Translations under genes and position numbers: made by a program
Notes under the pieces: model-generated
Database searches by the model: none
Told to the model about the DNA's origin: nothing
Seen by the model: the letters and a program-made list of their open reading frames with translations, nothing else
Part shown: positions 5,674-14,731 of the stretch, piece by piece
How positions within the stretch are numbered: position 1 is the first letter of the stretch
How the letters are laid out: each line of letters starts with the position of its first letter
From: a virus
Strand: one strand, 5' to 3'
Virus record (IMG/VR): IMGVR_UViG_3300046001_001466
Coordinates: 1 to 23,084 of that record
Length of the DNA stretch: 23,084 nt

Positions 5674-6197
5674 AGGGATTGAAGAAAGAGCTTGACGATT
5701 TTAGAAATAAAGTAGTATCACAAGCTAAAAAGAACTTATCTAAAAAAAATAGTTCGGGTAATCTTCAACGCACTATATCTTCTGATTTAAAAATAGGACC
5801 TAATAGCTTTGAGTTATCATTTGATTTAGGTAATTATGGTGAATTTGTAGATAAAGGAGTTAAAGGAGCAGCACCAAATAGAGTAAAGAACGGTAGACAA
5901 AAAGCACCTAATTCACCTTTTAGATTTAACTCATCTAAACAATCTATACCTACAAAAGTATTAGACAAATGGACAATAATGAAAGGTATTGCACCAAGAA
6001 ATGAGAAAGGTCAATTTATAGGTAGAAAGACTTTAAAGTTCCTTATAGCACGATCTATTCACGCACAAGGAATAAAACCAAGTTTGTTTTTTACCAAGCC
6101 ATTTGAGAAGGAATTTAAGAACTTATCAAATGATGTTGTTACAGGCTTTGGATTAGATGTTGAAGATTTATTAAAATATAGTTTAAATGGCAAATAG
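5667..6197 (+). CDS. HK97 gp10-like neck/tail component
   Basis: This basic protein has 176 residues. The N-terminal helix (LKKELDDFRNKVVSQAKKNL) is followed by the segment FDLGNYGEFVDKGVKGA, typical of HK97 gp10-like proteins, which carry a Y-x2-FVD-x-G motif. After a polar loop it ends in FLIARSIHAQGIKPSLFFTKPFEKEF; an I-x-P-x-x-FFT segment before a final helix is also usual for the family. These proteins are small tail completion or head-tail joining components. The gene overlaps the stop of its predecessor by seven bases and its own stop overlaps the next ATG, so neck and tail genes form one coupled unit. Confidence 0.7.
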   Translation: MLKGLKKELDDFRNKVVSQAKKNLSKKNSSGNLQRTISSDLKIGPNSFELSFDLGNYGEFVDKGVKGAAPNRVKNGRQKAPNSPFRFNSSKQSIPTKVLDKWTIMKGIAPRNEKGQFIGRKTLKFLIARSIHAQGIKPSLFFTKPFEKEFKNLSNDVVTGFGLDVEDLLKYSLNGK

Positions 6198-7260
6198 AAT
6201 TTTTACACGTTCACCTTTTCATATTGCATTGGGTGGTACTGCAAATCAAGAGACAACTTGTGAGTTATATATTTGGAATGGAATTTATAGTTCTACTGCA
6301 CCAACTACACCAACTTATACATTATCTAAGAGCATACCTAGTTCAGTTGTTACAAGTGTTAATTATAATATCAGTCCTTACTTGCGTGAATACATTTCAT
6401 TCACTACACCGTTAACTATATACAATAGTATTTCAAACGCACCTACTGCACAATTTTGCAATGTTATAGTAAAGTTATATTTAGCAGGAGTTCTTCAATC
6501 TACTACGACTTATGTTGGGTTAGATGGATATGGTTATTATGAAGACGATTATAATCCTACATTAGCTCCTTACTTATTAGATGAAGGAACGTATTATTAT
6601 TATTACGATTCTGCTGGTTTAGTTTCTGATTTAGATAAAAGACCAGGATTCTTAACTATTGATACTGTAAGCACCTGGAAGGTAAAATATACTAATCTTG
6701 TATCAGCAGCAACAGTTACAGTAACACCACTTACAGCTGTTGGAGATAACCTTATTTCAATATACAAAGTTAATCCAACATATTGGGCAGATGGTTGTAA
6801 AACGGAAGTTTTAGATGCTAGTAATGTTGTTCTAGCAACGTATTATTTTAGACCTATTGAAGAGTGTAAATATGAGGTTTACTATTTAGATTTTATTAAC
6901 CGTTACGGTGCGTTTCAAAAAGAGTTTCTTTTCAAGGCTTCTAAGCAGTCTGTACAAACAAAAAATACTGATTATAATTTAATGAGTTCAAGCTATAATT
7001 ACAATCCGTCTAATGCAACAAATGCTGTAATGAATGCAAACGGTAATGAATCAATACGATGTAATACTGGTTGGGTAGATGAGTTCTTTGGAACTACAAC
7101 TTTAAAACAAATATTACTTAGTGAACGTGTATTATTAAATGGTAAGCCAGTTAAACTGAAGACTAAAGGAGTTGATGTACAGAAACACATAAACGAAAAG
7201 CTAATTAACTATACATTAGAGTTTGATTATGCATACGATATTATCAATAACGTTATATGA
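6187..7260 (+). CDS. Tail structural protein, probably tail-tip
   Basis: The protein has 357 residues and is rich in Tyr, Thr and Ser, almost wholly beta in character. The first 100 residues resemble an Ig- or fibronectin-like domain (SPFHIALGGT; CELYIWNGIY; INYN-type strands leading to SPYLREYI). Residues 135-160 contain a Tyr-rich run (GTYYYYYDSAG). The C-terminal third (from about 225) has YYLDFINRYGAFQKEFLFKA and then NTGWVDE, LLLSERVLLNGKPVKLKTKG and a final strand YTLEFDYAYDIIN. I associate that block with a conserved tail protein of Bacteroidota phages that may play a distal-tail (Dit) role. It sits immediately before the large hub-like protein, matching Dit-Tal order, but the assignment is inference. 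Confidence 0.6.
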   Translation: MANRIFTRSPFHIALGGTANQETTCELYIWNGIYSSTAPTTPTYTLSKSIPSSVVTSVNYNISPYLREYISFTTPLTIYNSISNAPTAQFCNVIVKLYLAGVLQSTTTYVGLDGYGYYEDDYNPTLAPYLLDEGTYYYYYDSAGLVSDLDKRPGFLTIDTVSTWKVKYTNLVSAATVTVTPLTAVGDNLISIYKVNPTYWADGCKTEVLDASNVVLATYYFRPIEECKYEVYYLDFINRYGAFQKEFLFKASKQSVQTKNTDYNLMSSSYNYNPSNATNAVMNANGNESIRCNTGWVDEFFGTTTLKQILLSERVLLNGKPVKLKTKGVDVQKHINEKLINYTLEFDYAYDIINNVI

Positions 7261-9632
7261 GATCGGTTAAAATATTTATTGAGAATCTTCAGATTGATTT
7301 ATTCAATGATGAAACGATTGAAGTTACTTCTAGTGTTCAAAATATAGCTGATATTGCTACAGTATTTACTGACTTTTCACAGTCGTTTACTATTCCTTGT
7401 ACACCGAAAAATAATAGAATCTTTGAACACTATTATAATAACGATGTTGATACTACAATTGACCACAATAGAAGACGTGCAGCAAGGATTGAAATAGATA
7501 CTGTACCTTTTAGAACTGGTAAGATTCAGTTAGAGAAATCACAAGTAAAGAAATCAAATGCTGAAAGCTATTCTGTAACATTCTTTGGTGATATTGTTAC
7601 ATTTAAAGATTTGGTTTTAGAGGACAAGTTGAAAGATTTAGATTATTCTACAATCAATCATCAATATACTGGAGCAGAAGTTCAAGCAAGAATAGAAACA
7701 GATTTAACAGTTGCAGATTACGATGTTAAGTATCCTTTAATTTCGTCTTCTAGGGTTTGGGATTATGGTGTAGGTGGCACAACAGATATAAACGCAACGG
7801 TTGGAGCAATAGCTTATACTGAGTTGTTTCCTGCAGTTAGAGTGGCTTCAATATTTAAATTAATAAGTATTAAATATGGAGTTACTTTTACCGGTAATAT
7901 TCTAAATAATAAAAAGTTTATAGATGCGTTTTTATTGTATAAGAGTAAAGAAGCAATGTCTACACTTGGTGAGCCAAGTGATTTAGTCTTTGGTGTTGGT
8001 AATGTTTCAACAGATATAATATATAATTCAAAAATACAACAACGACCAATAGCTGATAGTTTGCTGGTTTCTCCTCCTTATGATTATGTGGTTGATCCTT
8101 CATATACAATTCAAATACATATTACAACAGCATCAAGTGTAGATTATTGGTTAGACGTTTATAAAAATGGAGTTTACAGTTCTTCTCTTTCGGCAAATGG
8201 CTCACATTTTTTTGAAATAATAGACGAAGGATTATATAGTGCTGAAATAGATTATACTTTTAAAATAAGAGCAACATCTCCTATAACATATTCAGGCGAT
8301 GTAATATATGCTTATCAATATTTTTCTGCTGATTCTGCTTGGCCTGCTCCTGGTAGCTCACCTCTTACTTTCAATCAAGTAACAGCTACTGAATTAATTG
8401 CATCAACGACAACAACTGATTTTATAGATTTATCTTCCTTTGCACCTGACATGAAGATAATGGATTTTATGAAAGGAATATTCAACACGTTTAATTTAAC
8501 TGTTGTTTCAACTTCACCTACTTCATTTAAATTTCAAACGTTAAAAGATTTCTATAATTCTGGTACTGATAGGAATATTACAAAGTATGTTATAACAGAT
8601 GAAATAACAATTTCAAGACCTAAGCTATACAATGCTGTTTCTTTTGAATACGAAAAAAGTAATTGTTTTTTAAATAGAAAATACTTTGATTTATTTGGTA
8701 AAGAATACTCAAATTTAAAAGCAGTATTTGGATACGATGGTGGCGATTATACAATTAAATTACCGTTTGAAACTTTACTACATCAAAAATTCACAAACAC
8801 AGATTTACAAGTAGCATATACTTTAGGCACAGAGCCTGAATATAAAAATTATATTCCAAAAGCAGTATTATTATACCAAAATAAATACACAAACATTGGA
8901 GCAAGTCAATCTTTTAAGTTTAATAATAGTGTAACAACTGACACGATTACAGATTACATTCCATTTGGACAAGATGCTGATGTTTCAGGTGTTAATTATT
9001 CACTAAATTTCAATAGTGATATTTCTTCTTTCACAGAAAACATAGAAAACAATAGTTTATATGCTACATATTACGAAGAATACTTAACAAATTTGTTTAG
9101 TTCTAAGACACGTTTAGTTGATGTGAAGACGATTATACCAATAAGTATGTTAACGTCTTTGAAACTTAACGATTCGCTTATCATTCGTGACAAGAAGTAT
9201 ATCATTAATTCAATGAAATCTAATCTTACTACTGGAGAAGTTTCATTTAGCTTAATAACTAATCAAAGAGAATCAGTAGATTTTAACCAAACGATCCACA
9301 TTGATTATTTAGCACAAGATGTAGTAGTAGACTTTTCGATACCTGAAGGATATAGCATTGTAATTTCTTTGCCATTAGAAACGCAATTTGCTACACCTGC
9401 TAATTATACACCAATTGGAGAAGAACAAGTAAATTTTGCTTGTACGTTAAACGCAGGAACAACAGATAGAACAAATACATTTCCAATGGTTGTAACTACA
9501 CCTGATGGAGTTTTACCGAATCAATATTTAACAATAATTCAAGCACATGAGATTGGCTATAGAATAATTGAAACGGCAACGGGTGCAATTCCTCGAGTAA
9601 CAGAAGACGGACAAAAACGAATAATAGAATAA
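7257..9632 (+). CDS. Large tail-tip hub/baseplate-like protein
   Basis: The protein has 791 residues. The N-terminus (1-100) carries FTDFSQSFTIP (37-47), NRIFEHYYNNDV and RRRAARIEIDTVPFRTGKI (72-90), a block I associate with tail-hub proteins of Bacteroidota phages. The middle is beta-rich with Tyr/Ser-rich strands (about residues 260-390). From about 395 there are helices and strands (MDFMKGIFNTFNLTVVS), then LYNAVSFEYE. Near 640-680 is IPISMLTSLKLNDSLIIRDKKYIINSM, typical of gp27-like hub domains. The last 100 residues form a likely Ig- or BACON-type beta module ending RVTEDGQKRIIE. It would close the tail tube tip and carry the receptor-contact apparatus. The start overlaps the previous stop (ATGA). 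Confidence 0.7.
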   Translation: MRSVKIFIENLQIDLFNDETIEVTSSVQNIADIATVFTDFSQSFTIPCTPKNNRIFEHYYNNDVDTTIDHNRRRAARIEIDTVPFRTGKIQLEKSQVKKSNAESYSVTFFGDIVTFKDLVLEDKLKDLDYSTINHQYTGAEVQARIETDLTVADYDVKYPLISSSRVWDYGVGGTTDINATVGAIAYTELFPAVRVASIFKLISIKYGVTFTGNILNNKKFIDAFLLYKSKEAMSTLGEPSDLVFGVGNVSTDIIYNSKIQQRPIADSLLVSPPYDYVVDPSYTIQIHITTASSVDYWLDVYKNGVYSSSLSANGSHFFEIIDEGLYSAEIDYTFKIRATSPITYSGDVIYAYQYFSADSAWPAPGSSPLTFNQVTATELIASTTTTDFIDLSSFAPDMKIMDFMKGIFNTFNLTVVSTSPTSFKFQTLKDFYNSGTDRNITKYVITDEITISRPKLYNAVSFEYEKSNCFLNRKYFDLFGKEYSNLKAVFGYDGGDYTIKLPFETLLHQKFTNTDLQVAYTLGTEPEYKNYIPKAVLLYQNKYTNIGASQSFKFNNSVTTDTITDYIPFGQDADVSGVNYSLNFNSDISSFTENIENNSLYATYYEEYLTNLFSSKTRLVDVKTIIPISMLTSLKLNDSLIIRDKKYIINSMKSNLTTGEVSFSLITNQRESVDFNQTIHIDYLAQDVVVDFSIPEGYSIVISLPLETQFATPANYTPIGEEQVNFACTLNAGTTDRTNTFPMVVTTPDGVLPNQYLTIIQAHEIGYRIIETATGAIPRVTEDGQKRIIE

Positions 9633-9633
9633 T

Positions 9634-9786
9634 ATGAAAGAGATATTTGAAATGTTAAAATTAGATTCATTCTATAACATGAGTGAAGAAATAGAAATTG
9701 CAAAGGGTAAAAATCAAATCCCTACAACAGTTAAACAAGCGTTAAAACAAGCCAAAAGAGTTATAAGATGGAAACAAAAACGATAG
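9634..9786 (+). CDS. Small helical basic protein (50 aa)
   Basis: ATG at 9634, one base after the hub stop, opens a 50-residue frame ending at TAG 9784-9786. The N-terminal half is acidic (FEMLKLDSFYNMSEEIEIAKG) and the C-terminal half very basic (KQALKQAKRVIRWKQKR). It overlaps the tape measure gene by 19 bases in another frame and fills what would otherwise be a 135-base gap. It may be a small tail-associated or regulatory protein; no family is recognised. Confidence 0.5.
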   Translation: MKEIFEMLKLDSFYNMSEEIEIAKGKNQIPTTVKQALKQAKRVIRWKQKR

Positions 9787-11636
9787 TAGTAGAAGTTGAA
9801 AGTAACTTAGGTAGTTTAAAATCACAACTTAGAGAAGCACAAGCAGAAGTTTCTGCAATGGCTGAAAAGTTTGGAGCAACAAGTACTGAAGCAATTAATG
9901 CAGCGAAAGCAGCAGCCCGTTTAAAAGATACTATTGGTGACGCTAAGGCAATGACCGACGCCTTTAATCCAGATGCTAAATTCAAAGCGTTAACGGCTTC
10001 AATGAGTGGTGCATTAAATGGCTTTCAAGCTGTTGAGGGTGCTATGGGTTTATTTGGTGCTGAAGGTAAAGCAGTTCAAGAAACTTTATTGAAAGTTCAG
10101 AGTGCTATGGCATTAGCTCAAGGTGTTGATGGTTTACTAGAAGCAAAAGATGCGTTTAAAACGTTTGGAGCAACTGTAGTTAATGGAATGAAAGCTATTA
10201 AAGTTTCAATGCTTACACTTCCTATTTTTTGGATTATCGGAGGTATAGCGTTATTAACGGCTGCATTTATTTATTTAGAATCAACTGCACAAACTGCAGG
10301 AGATCGAATAGTAAAAGGATTTAACGGTGTTTCTAGAGCTGTTGATACAACAGTAAAATCAATTGAAAGGCTAGGCAAAACACAAGATACTGCAACTAAT
10401 AACTTACTTAAGAATTTAGACTTAGAAGCAAAGAGAAGGATTGCAATGGGTGAGGATGCGACTAAAGTACAAAAGGAAATAAACGCATTAAAAATTGAAG
10501 GTTTAAAAATCGCAATACAAGAAGATAGAGCAGCGACAAAAGCATTAAAAAACATAATAGATACTTTAGAAGTTGAAACTAAACGAGCTAAGGGAAAACT
10601 AGCACAACAAATTCTTGATGCTAAAGCTGAATCCGAATCTGCATTAACTGCTTTCGGTATGGCTGACGCTTTGCAAAGAATGAATAAACTTTCAGCACAA
10701 TATAATGCTTTAGAAAGCGAATCTAATAAATCACTTTTTGAAAGTCGTAAATTATTATACGCAAAAACAGCCGAAATTGTATCTTCTAAAGATGCTGTTG
10801 CAGAACTTCAGATTGCACAACTTGAGTTAAATAAAACTGAGAAAGAAGGGAGAGACGCAAAGAAAGATAAAGAAGAAAAAGTAAGTACAGATTTTAAATC
10901 TAGTTCTGAATTTGACATGATGAATGAAGGCGATATATTCGCTGAAGGATTAAGAAAAAAAGAATCTGATAGAATAGATGCATCAAACTTAGAAAAAGAA
11001 GCCGCTAGAACTGCAGAATTAGAAGGTATATCATGGGCAAATCAAGTTAAAGAAGAAAAAAGATTAGAAGATGAAGCGGCTGATAAAAAAGCACAAGAAG
11101 AAAAATTAGCAAGAAACAAACAAATAGCTAGTTTATCTTTAGACGCTACAAAACAAGGTCTTCAAGGAATATCTGATTTAGTAGGTGCATTTGCAGGAAA
11201 ATCTAAAGCAGCACAAAAGAAAGCATTTAACACACAAAAGAAACTTAATATAGCAATAGCTACTATTGATACTATCAAGGGTGCTGTAAGTGCATTTACA
11301 GGAATGACATCAACTATACCAGGACCCGTTGGTATAGCATTAGGTGTTGTTGCTGCTGCTGGTGTTGCTGCTTCAGGTGTTGCTCAAGTTAAGAAAATAT
11401 CATCTACTACTTTTGATGGTGGTGGTGGTGGAGGTGGCGAGGGTGCAGGTGGTGTTGGTGGAATGAATGCTCCATCCGTTCCTACTCCTGCTAACTTTAA
11501 TGTAGTGGGTAATTCAGGCACTAATCAATTAATGCAAGGATTACAAAGTCAACCTATAAAAGCATATGTTGTAGGTGGAGATGTTACAACAGCACAGAAT
11601 TTAGATAGAAATAAAATTACAACAGCATCAATTTAA
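9768..11636 (+). CDS. Tail tape measure protein
   Basis: This 622-residue protein is Ala/Lys/Glu-rich. The N-terminal 60 residues form helices of the type LGSLKSQLREAQAEVSAMAEKFG, ending in an AARLKDTIGDA segment, a common tape measure start. A hydrophobic segment at 148-170 (MLTLPIFWIIGGIALLTAAFIYL) could cross the membrane during DNA ejection. Long coiled-coil stretches follow to about residue 485, then small-residue helices (GPVGIALGVVAAAGVAASGVAQ) and a Gly-rich linker near 549-568. Tail length scales with this protein in siphophages; 622 residues would mean a tail of roughly 90 nm at about 1.5 angstrom per residue. It is small for the family and has no peptidase domain that I can see. 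Confidence 0.85.
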   Translation: METKTIVVEVESNLGSLKSQLREAQAEVSAMAEKFGATSTEAINAAKAAARLKDTIGDAKAMTDAFNPDAKFKALTASMSGALNGFQAVEGAMGLFGAEGKAVQETLLKVQSAMALAQGVDGLLEAKDAFKTFGATVVNGMKAIKVSMLTLPIFWIIGGIALLTAAFIYLESTAQTAGDRIVKGFNGVSRAVDTTVKSIERLGKTQDTATNNLLKNLDLEAKRRIAMGEDATKVQKEINALKIEGLKIAIQEDRAATKALKNIIDTLEVETKRAKGKLAQQILDAKAESESALTAFGMADALQRMNKLSAQYNALESESNKSLFESRKLLYAKTAEIVSSKDAVAELQIAQLELNKTEKEGRDAKKDKEEKVSTDFKSSSEFDMMNEGDIFAEGLRKKESDRIDASNLEKEAARTAELEGISWANQVKEEKRLEDEAADKKAQEEKLARNKQIASLSLDATKQGLQGISDLVGAFAGKSKAAQKKAFNTQKKLNIAIATIDTIKGAVSAFTGMTSTIPGPVGIALGVVAAAGVAASGVAQVKKISSTTFDGGGGGGGEGAGGVGGMNAPSVPTPANFNVVGNSGTNQLMQGLQSQPIKAYVVGGDVTTAQNLDRNKITTASI

Positions 11637-11651
11637 TAATGTTTTATAGTT

Positions 11652-12221
11652 ATGGAAAAGTTACAAGAAATAGAATTAACAATTAAGAGTGCAGACGATG
11701 GAGTCTTCGCCGTTTCTCTAGTTGAATCACCTGCAATAGAAAAGGATTTTGTATTCCTATCTTCTGAAGTAGTTGAGTTGAAAGTAGTAGATGAAGAAAG
11801 ACGTATAGTAGTAGGTTTCGCATTAGTTCCTGAAAAGAGAATATTTAGACGAATGAATGGAAAGGATTTTAATATATTTTTCACTAAAGAAACGGTAGCA
11901 CAAACTGCTGAAATCTATATGAAGAAATTAAACCTAAACAACTTTACTACGGAACACGAAGAAAAGGTGCAAGGTGTTTCAGTAATTGAAAGTTGGATAG
12001 TTGAAGATTATAAGAATGATAAATCTAATTTATATAATCTAGGTGCTAAGGGTGGCGAATGGGTTTTAATGAGTAAGATCTACAACGATGAAGTATGGAA
12101 TGAAATTAAAAACGGAACATTCAAAGGTTATTCAATAGAAGGTGCGTTTGATGGGTTTGAGCAATTACATTCTAAAGAAGATAATATTATTAATGAATTA
12201 AAAACTTTAATAAATGGCTAG
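11652..12221 (+). CDS. Prohead protease, XkdF-like
   Basis: The protein has 189 residues. It has the herpesvirus-assemblin-like pattern of phage prohead proteases: VSLVESPAIEKDF (21-33), GFALVPEKRIFR (55-66), TTEHEEKVQGVSVIESWIVED with H102 and E113, then GEWVLMSKI and KGYSIEGAF with S161. H102 and S161 are the likely catalytic pair; the SPAIEKDF and VIESWIV blocks are characteristic of the XkdF family. It would cleave scaffold and capsid delta regions during head maturation. It starts 15 bases after the tape measure stop and overlaps the next gene by eight bases. Unusually, it is not next to the portal gene, which lies about 4.5 kb downstream. Confidence 0.8.
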   Translation: MEKLQEIELTIKSADDGVFAVSLVESPAIEKDFVFLSSEVVELKVVDEERRIVVGFALVPEKRIFRRMNGKDFNIFFTKETVAQTAEIYMKKLNLNNFTTEHEEKVQGVSVIESWIVEDYKNDKSNLYNLGAKGGEWVLMSKIYNDEVWNEIKNGTFKGYSIEGAFDGFEQLHSKEDNIINELKTLING

Positions 12222-13518
12222 TACTATAAACACAGCTTATGCAGTTCAAGTTGATACATTAGAAAGTGAATCAAACATATCATTTGAGAATGGTGTAATA
12301 CATTTATTTAACGGTCAGTTAAAATACCATTATAACGGTTTGGCATTACCGTTATCTACTTCTGCTTTGTCTAGTGGTAATCTAGTATTCGTAAATCAAA
12401 AATCAGATTTTCCAACTGCTGTAAGTGGGGTTATTACTTTACTTGCAAACGTTACTTATTTTATTACTACTACAATCGACTTGCTAGGTGACAGATTAGT
12501 ATGTGGTGAGAATACAACTTTAATCGGTGGATCATCTGAAAACTGTAGAATCAAATCTACGGGTTTAGTTTCTGCTTTGATTACGTCTAACTATTCTTTA
12601 CCTATTCGAAACTTGACACTCGAGGCGGCTTTAGTTTTAGACTTAGACGGTGACGGGGTTACAACTGCTTTAGACTGGTTTGGAGTTAACTTTACTGATT
12701 GTGCTGTTATAGGAACTATTAAAGACTATTCTAATTTTGTTATGTCAGATTGTGCATTTCTTAATAGTGGCGGTTTAACTTTTAATGGAACGATAGGAAC
12801 GGTATCTATCAATAGTTCGTTAATTGATTGTAACGCTTCAACTACTGCTATTATATTACCTTCTACTTTATCAATTACTAGACGTTTTAGAGTTACTTAC
12901 ACTTCATTTATAGTGTTAAGTGGTGAAACGGGAATAAGTGTAGATGCTGGTGTTACATGGTTAGCCGATGAAAGATATATTTTAGATACGGTTAATTTTT
13001 CAGGCGGTGGAACTTACACAAGTGGTATAGGTGTTTCTTCAAATAAAGCATTATTTATTAATTGTGTAGGTATTTCTAATAGTGCTGTAAACGGTCAAAT
13101 TTATATGCAAGACAACGCAACAGCAACTACTGTCGGAGTTAAAAATACATTTTATAAAGTAGCAGGAACAACAACTGCTAGTATTGATAATTCTAAATAT
13201 TTAATGCCTTCAAATAATAGACTTACAAACGATGCAACAGTAACTAGAAAATATTTGATTCAATGCGTGTTATCGTTTACAGGAACGGCAAACGGCGTTT
13301 ATCAATTTGCTTTTTATGATAGTAAGTTAGGAACAATTAGAACGCCATCTAAAACAAAGTCAACTTCAAATAATAATGGTCGTAATGAGAATGTTTCATT
13401 TGCTTGTGTGGTATCACACGTTGCAGGTGACTATTTAGAAATACATGGAACAAATAATAGTGGTGCTAGAAATTGTACAGTAACAGATATGAACTTTGTA
13501 ATAACGGAAATTAAATAA
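12214..13518 (+). CDS. Beta-helix fibre-like protein with jelly-roll C-terminus
   Basis: The protein has 434 residues. The first 50 form a small beta domain (NISFENGVIHLFNGQLKYHYNG is of virion-anchor type). From about 65 to 330 the short strands and Asn/Ser/Gly turns resemble a right-handed parallel beta-helix (FTDCAVIGTI, NFVMSDCAFLNSG, VSINSSLIDCNAS), as in pectate lyase-fold spike proteins. The last 90 residues (from about 345) look like a jelly-roll or TNF/C1q-like head: LSFTGTANGVYQFAFYD, ENVSFACVVSHVAGDYLEIHG and TVTDMNFVITEIK. I see no clear catalytic acids. Its place between protease and scaffold suggests a head fibre or head-attached spike, but tail fibres can also be encoded here. 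Confidence 0.6.
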   Translation: MASTINTAYAVQVDTLESESNISFENGVIHLFNGQLKYHYNGLALPLSTSALSSGNLVFVNQKSDFPTAVSGVITLLANVTYFITTTIDLLGDRLVCGENTTLIGGSSENCRIKSTGLVSALITSNYSLPIRNLTLEAALVLDLDGDGVTTALDWFGVNFTDCAVIGTIKDYSNFVMSDCAFLNSGGLTFNGTIGTVSINSSLIDCNASTTAIILPSTLSITRRFRVTYTSFIVLSGETGISVDAGVTWLADERYILDTVNFSGGGTYTSGIGVSSNKALFINCVGISNSAVNGQIYMQDNATATTVGVKNTFYKVAGTTTASIDNSKYLMPSNNRLTNDATVTRKYLIQCVLSFTGTANGVYQFAFYDSKLGTIRTPSKTKSTSNNNGRNENVSFACVVSHVAGDYLEIHGTNNSGARNCTVTDMNFVITEIK

Positions 13519-13519
13519 A

Positions 13520-13627
13520 ATGGCAAAGGTAAAAAAACCAAAATTAAAAGATTACGAAAAGCAATCTAAAGGACAAGGATTAGGCACATTGATAGGTCAA
13601 TCTACAAGCACTATTACACACGTTTAA
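13520..13627 (+). CDS. Small basic protein (35 aa)
   Basis: ATG at 13520, directly after the previous stop, opens 35 codons ending at TAA 13625-13627. The first half is lysine-rich (MAKVKKPKLKDYEKQSKG) and the second is Gly/Thr/Ser-rich (GQGLGTLIGQSTSTITHV). A good AAAATGGC start context like its neighbours and the lack of any gap support it. A minor head protein or assembly peptide is possible. The region 13628-13692 after it shows nothing I can name. Confidence 0.45.
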   Translation: MAKVKKPKLKDYEKQSKGQGLGTLIGQSTSTITHV

Positions 13628-13692
13628 AAAATGAATTTACAACAAAACAAAATAAGTCTTGTTAAATAGATAATAACTAAAATAATATACAA

Positions 13693-14271
13693 ATGAGTTT
13701 AAAAGAAAACGTTAATTCTGTACTAAGAGCCGTAGGCTTGAAAGCTGTAGAAATTAAACTAGCACAAATGAAAAGCGAAGACGGAGTTACAGTATTTGAG
13801 GCTGAATCTTTTGAAGCTGATTATTCAGTTGGTATCGCAACAGAAGAAGGAATTGTTCCTTGTCCAGTTGGAGAATATACACTTGAAGATGGATCTATTA
13901 TGGTAGTTCTAGTTGAAGGTGTAATTGCTGAAATTAAGCAACCTGAATCAGAGGCAGAAACTTCAGTAGAAGTAGATGTTGAAGCAGAAGCAACTGTTGA
14001 AACTCCTGTAGTTAAAAAAACTGTTGAATCAGTTACTAAAGAAACATTCTTTTCTGAAAACATTTTGTTGAAAGTTCAAATTGAAGAATTGAAAGCACAA
14101 TTAGAAGCTAAGAATGAAGTGAGAACTGAAGTAGTAGAATTGGCTGAAGAAAAAGAAGTTGAGCCTATTAGATTCAATCCTGAAAACTCTAAAACTCCTG
14201 AAGTATTTAGATATGCGAAAGGTGCAGGTCAAACAAGACTAGATTCAATTATAAACAAATTAAACAAATAA
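13693..14271 (+). CDS. Scaffold-like head assembly protein
   Basis: The protein has 192 residues and is strongly acidic. Residues 1-80 hold a small beta domain (FEADYSVGIATEEGIVPCPVGEYTLEDG, then IMVVLVEGVIAEI). An acidic Glu/Val/Ala linker (about 82-110) leads to a coiled coil (LLKVQIEELKAQLEAKNE, about 118-140). The C-terminus is basic (FRYAKGAGQTRLDSIINKLNK). Acidic middle, coiled coil, basic helical end and position just before the capsid gene fit a scaffolding protein, whose basic C-terminus usually binds the capsid protein. The beta domain is an addition that I associate with scaffolds of Bacteroidota phages. It could instead be a capsid-associated minor protein. Confidence 0.6.
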   Translation: MSLKENVNSVLRAVGLKAVEIKLAQMKSEDGVTVFEAESFEADYSVGIATEEGIVPCPVGEYTLEDGSIMVVLVEGVIAEIKQPESEAETSVEVDVEAEATVETPVVKKTVESVTKETFFSENILLKVQIEELKAQLEAKNEVRTEVVELAEEKEVEPIRFNPENSKTPEVFRYAKGAGQTRLDSIINKLNK

Positions 14272-14274
14272 TAA

Positions 14275-14694
14275 ATGGCAACAACATCAACAACCTCAAA
14301 CGATCTACAATATACACGTAGAAATCAAGTTGCAATTACTGCTACTCAATCCCTAGAAGAAAAGGATGCTGGTAGTGATTACAATGTAGCTACTGATGCT
14401 TTAGTTATTACACTTCCTTTAATTGAAGCTGATAACTTAGGTATGGAATTTCTATTTAGAAATACGGGTGCAAATGGTGCAAACATCATTACTCTTTCTC
14501 CTGCTTCAGCTGATGGAATTAACGGACGTATTTCAACTGCTGCTGCTGATTCAACTGCAGGGGGTGTAGTAAATAAAGACTGGATTAACACTAAGGCAAC
14601 TGCTAAGAAAGGTGACTATGTAAGAATTAAGGCTGTAGCTTTAACAACATGGTTTATCGAAGAAGGTCAAGGGGTTTGGGCATCTGAAGCATAA
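14275..14694 (+). CDS. Capsid decoration-like protein
   Basis: The protein has 139 residues with a Thr-rich N-terminus (MATTSTTSNDLQYTRR) and a beta-rich body: ALVITLPLIEADNLGMEFLFRNTG, ANIITLSPASADGING and KGDYVRIKAVALTTWFIEEGQGVW. The body looks like a small beta sandwich of the sort that decorates capsids or ends fibres. It lies between the scaffold-like and major capsid genes, the usual place for decoration proteins. The assignment is from position and composition. Confidence 0.5.
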   Translation: MATTSTTSNDLQYTRRNQVAITATQSLEEKDAGSDYNVATDALVITLPLIEADNLGMEFLFRNTGANGANIITLSPASADGINGRISTAAADSTAGGVVNKDWINTKATAKKGDYVRIKAVALTTWFIEEGQGVWASEA

Positions 14695-14731
14695 CAATTT
14701 AAATAATTAACTAATAAATAAATTTTAAAAA

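Noticed and set aside
6224-6415. Plus-strand open frame of 63 codons inside the tail protein gene
   Set aside because: It is internal to a well-supported gene, with Leu/His bias typical of a shadow frame.
9761-9985. Minus-strand open frame opposite the tape measure start
   Set aside because: The Ala/Ser-rich product mirrors the Ala-rich helix coding of the tape measure gene. No promoter or other support.
11416-11464. GGT-rich repeat in the tape measure gene as a possible regulatory or recombination repeat
   Set aside because: It keeps frame and encodes a Gly-rich linker, which is sufficient explanation.
13631-13669. 12-codon frame starting MNLQQN before the scaffold gene
   Set aside because: Too short, and the 65-base gap is more likely a leader; no conserved feature seen.
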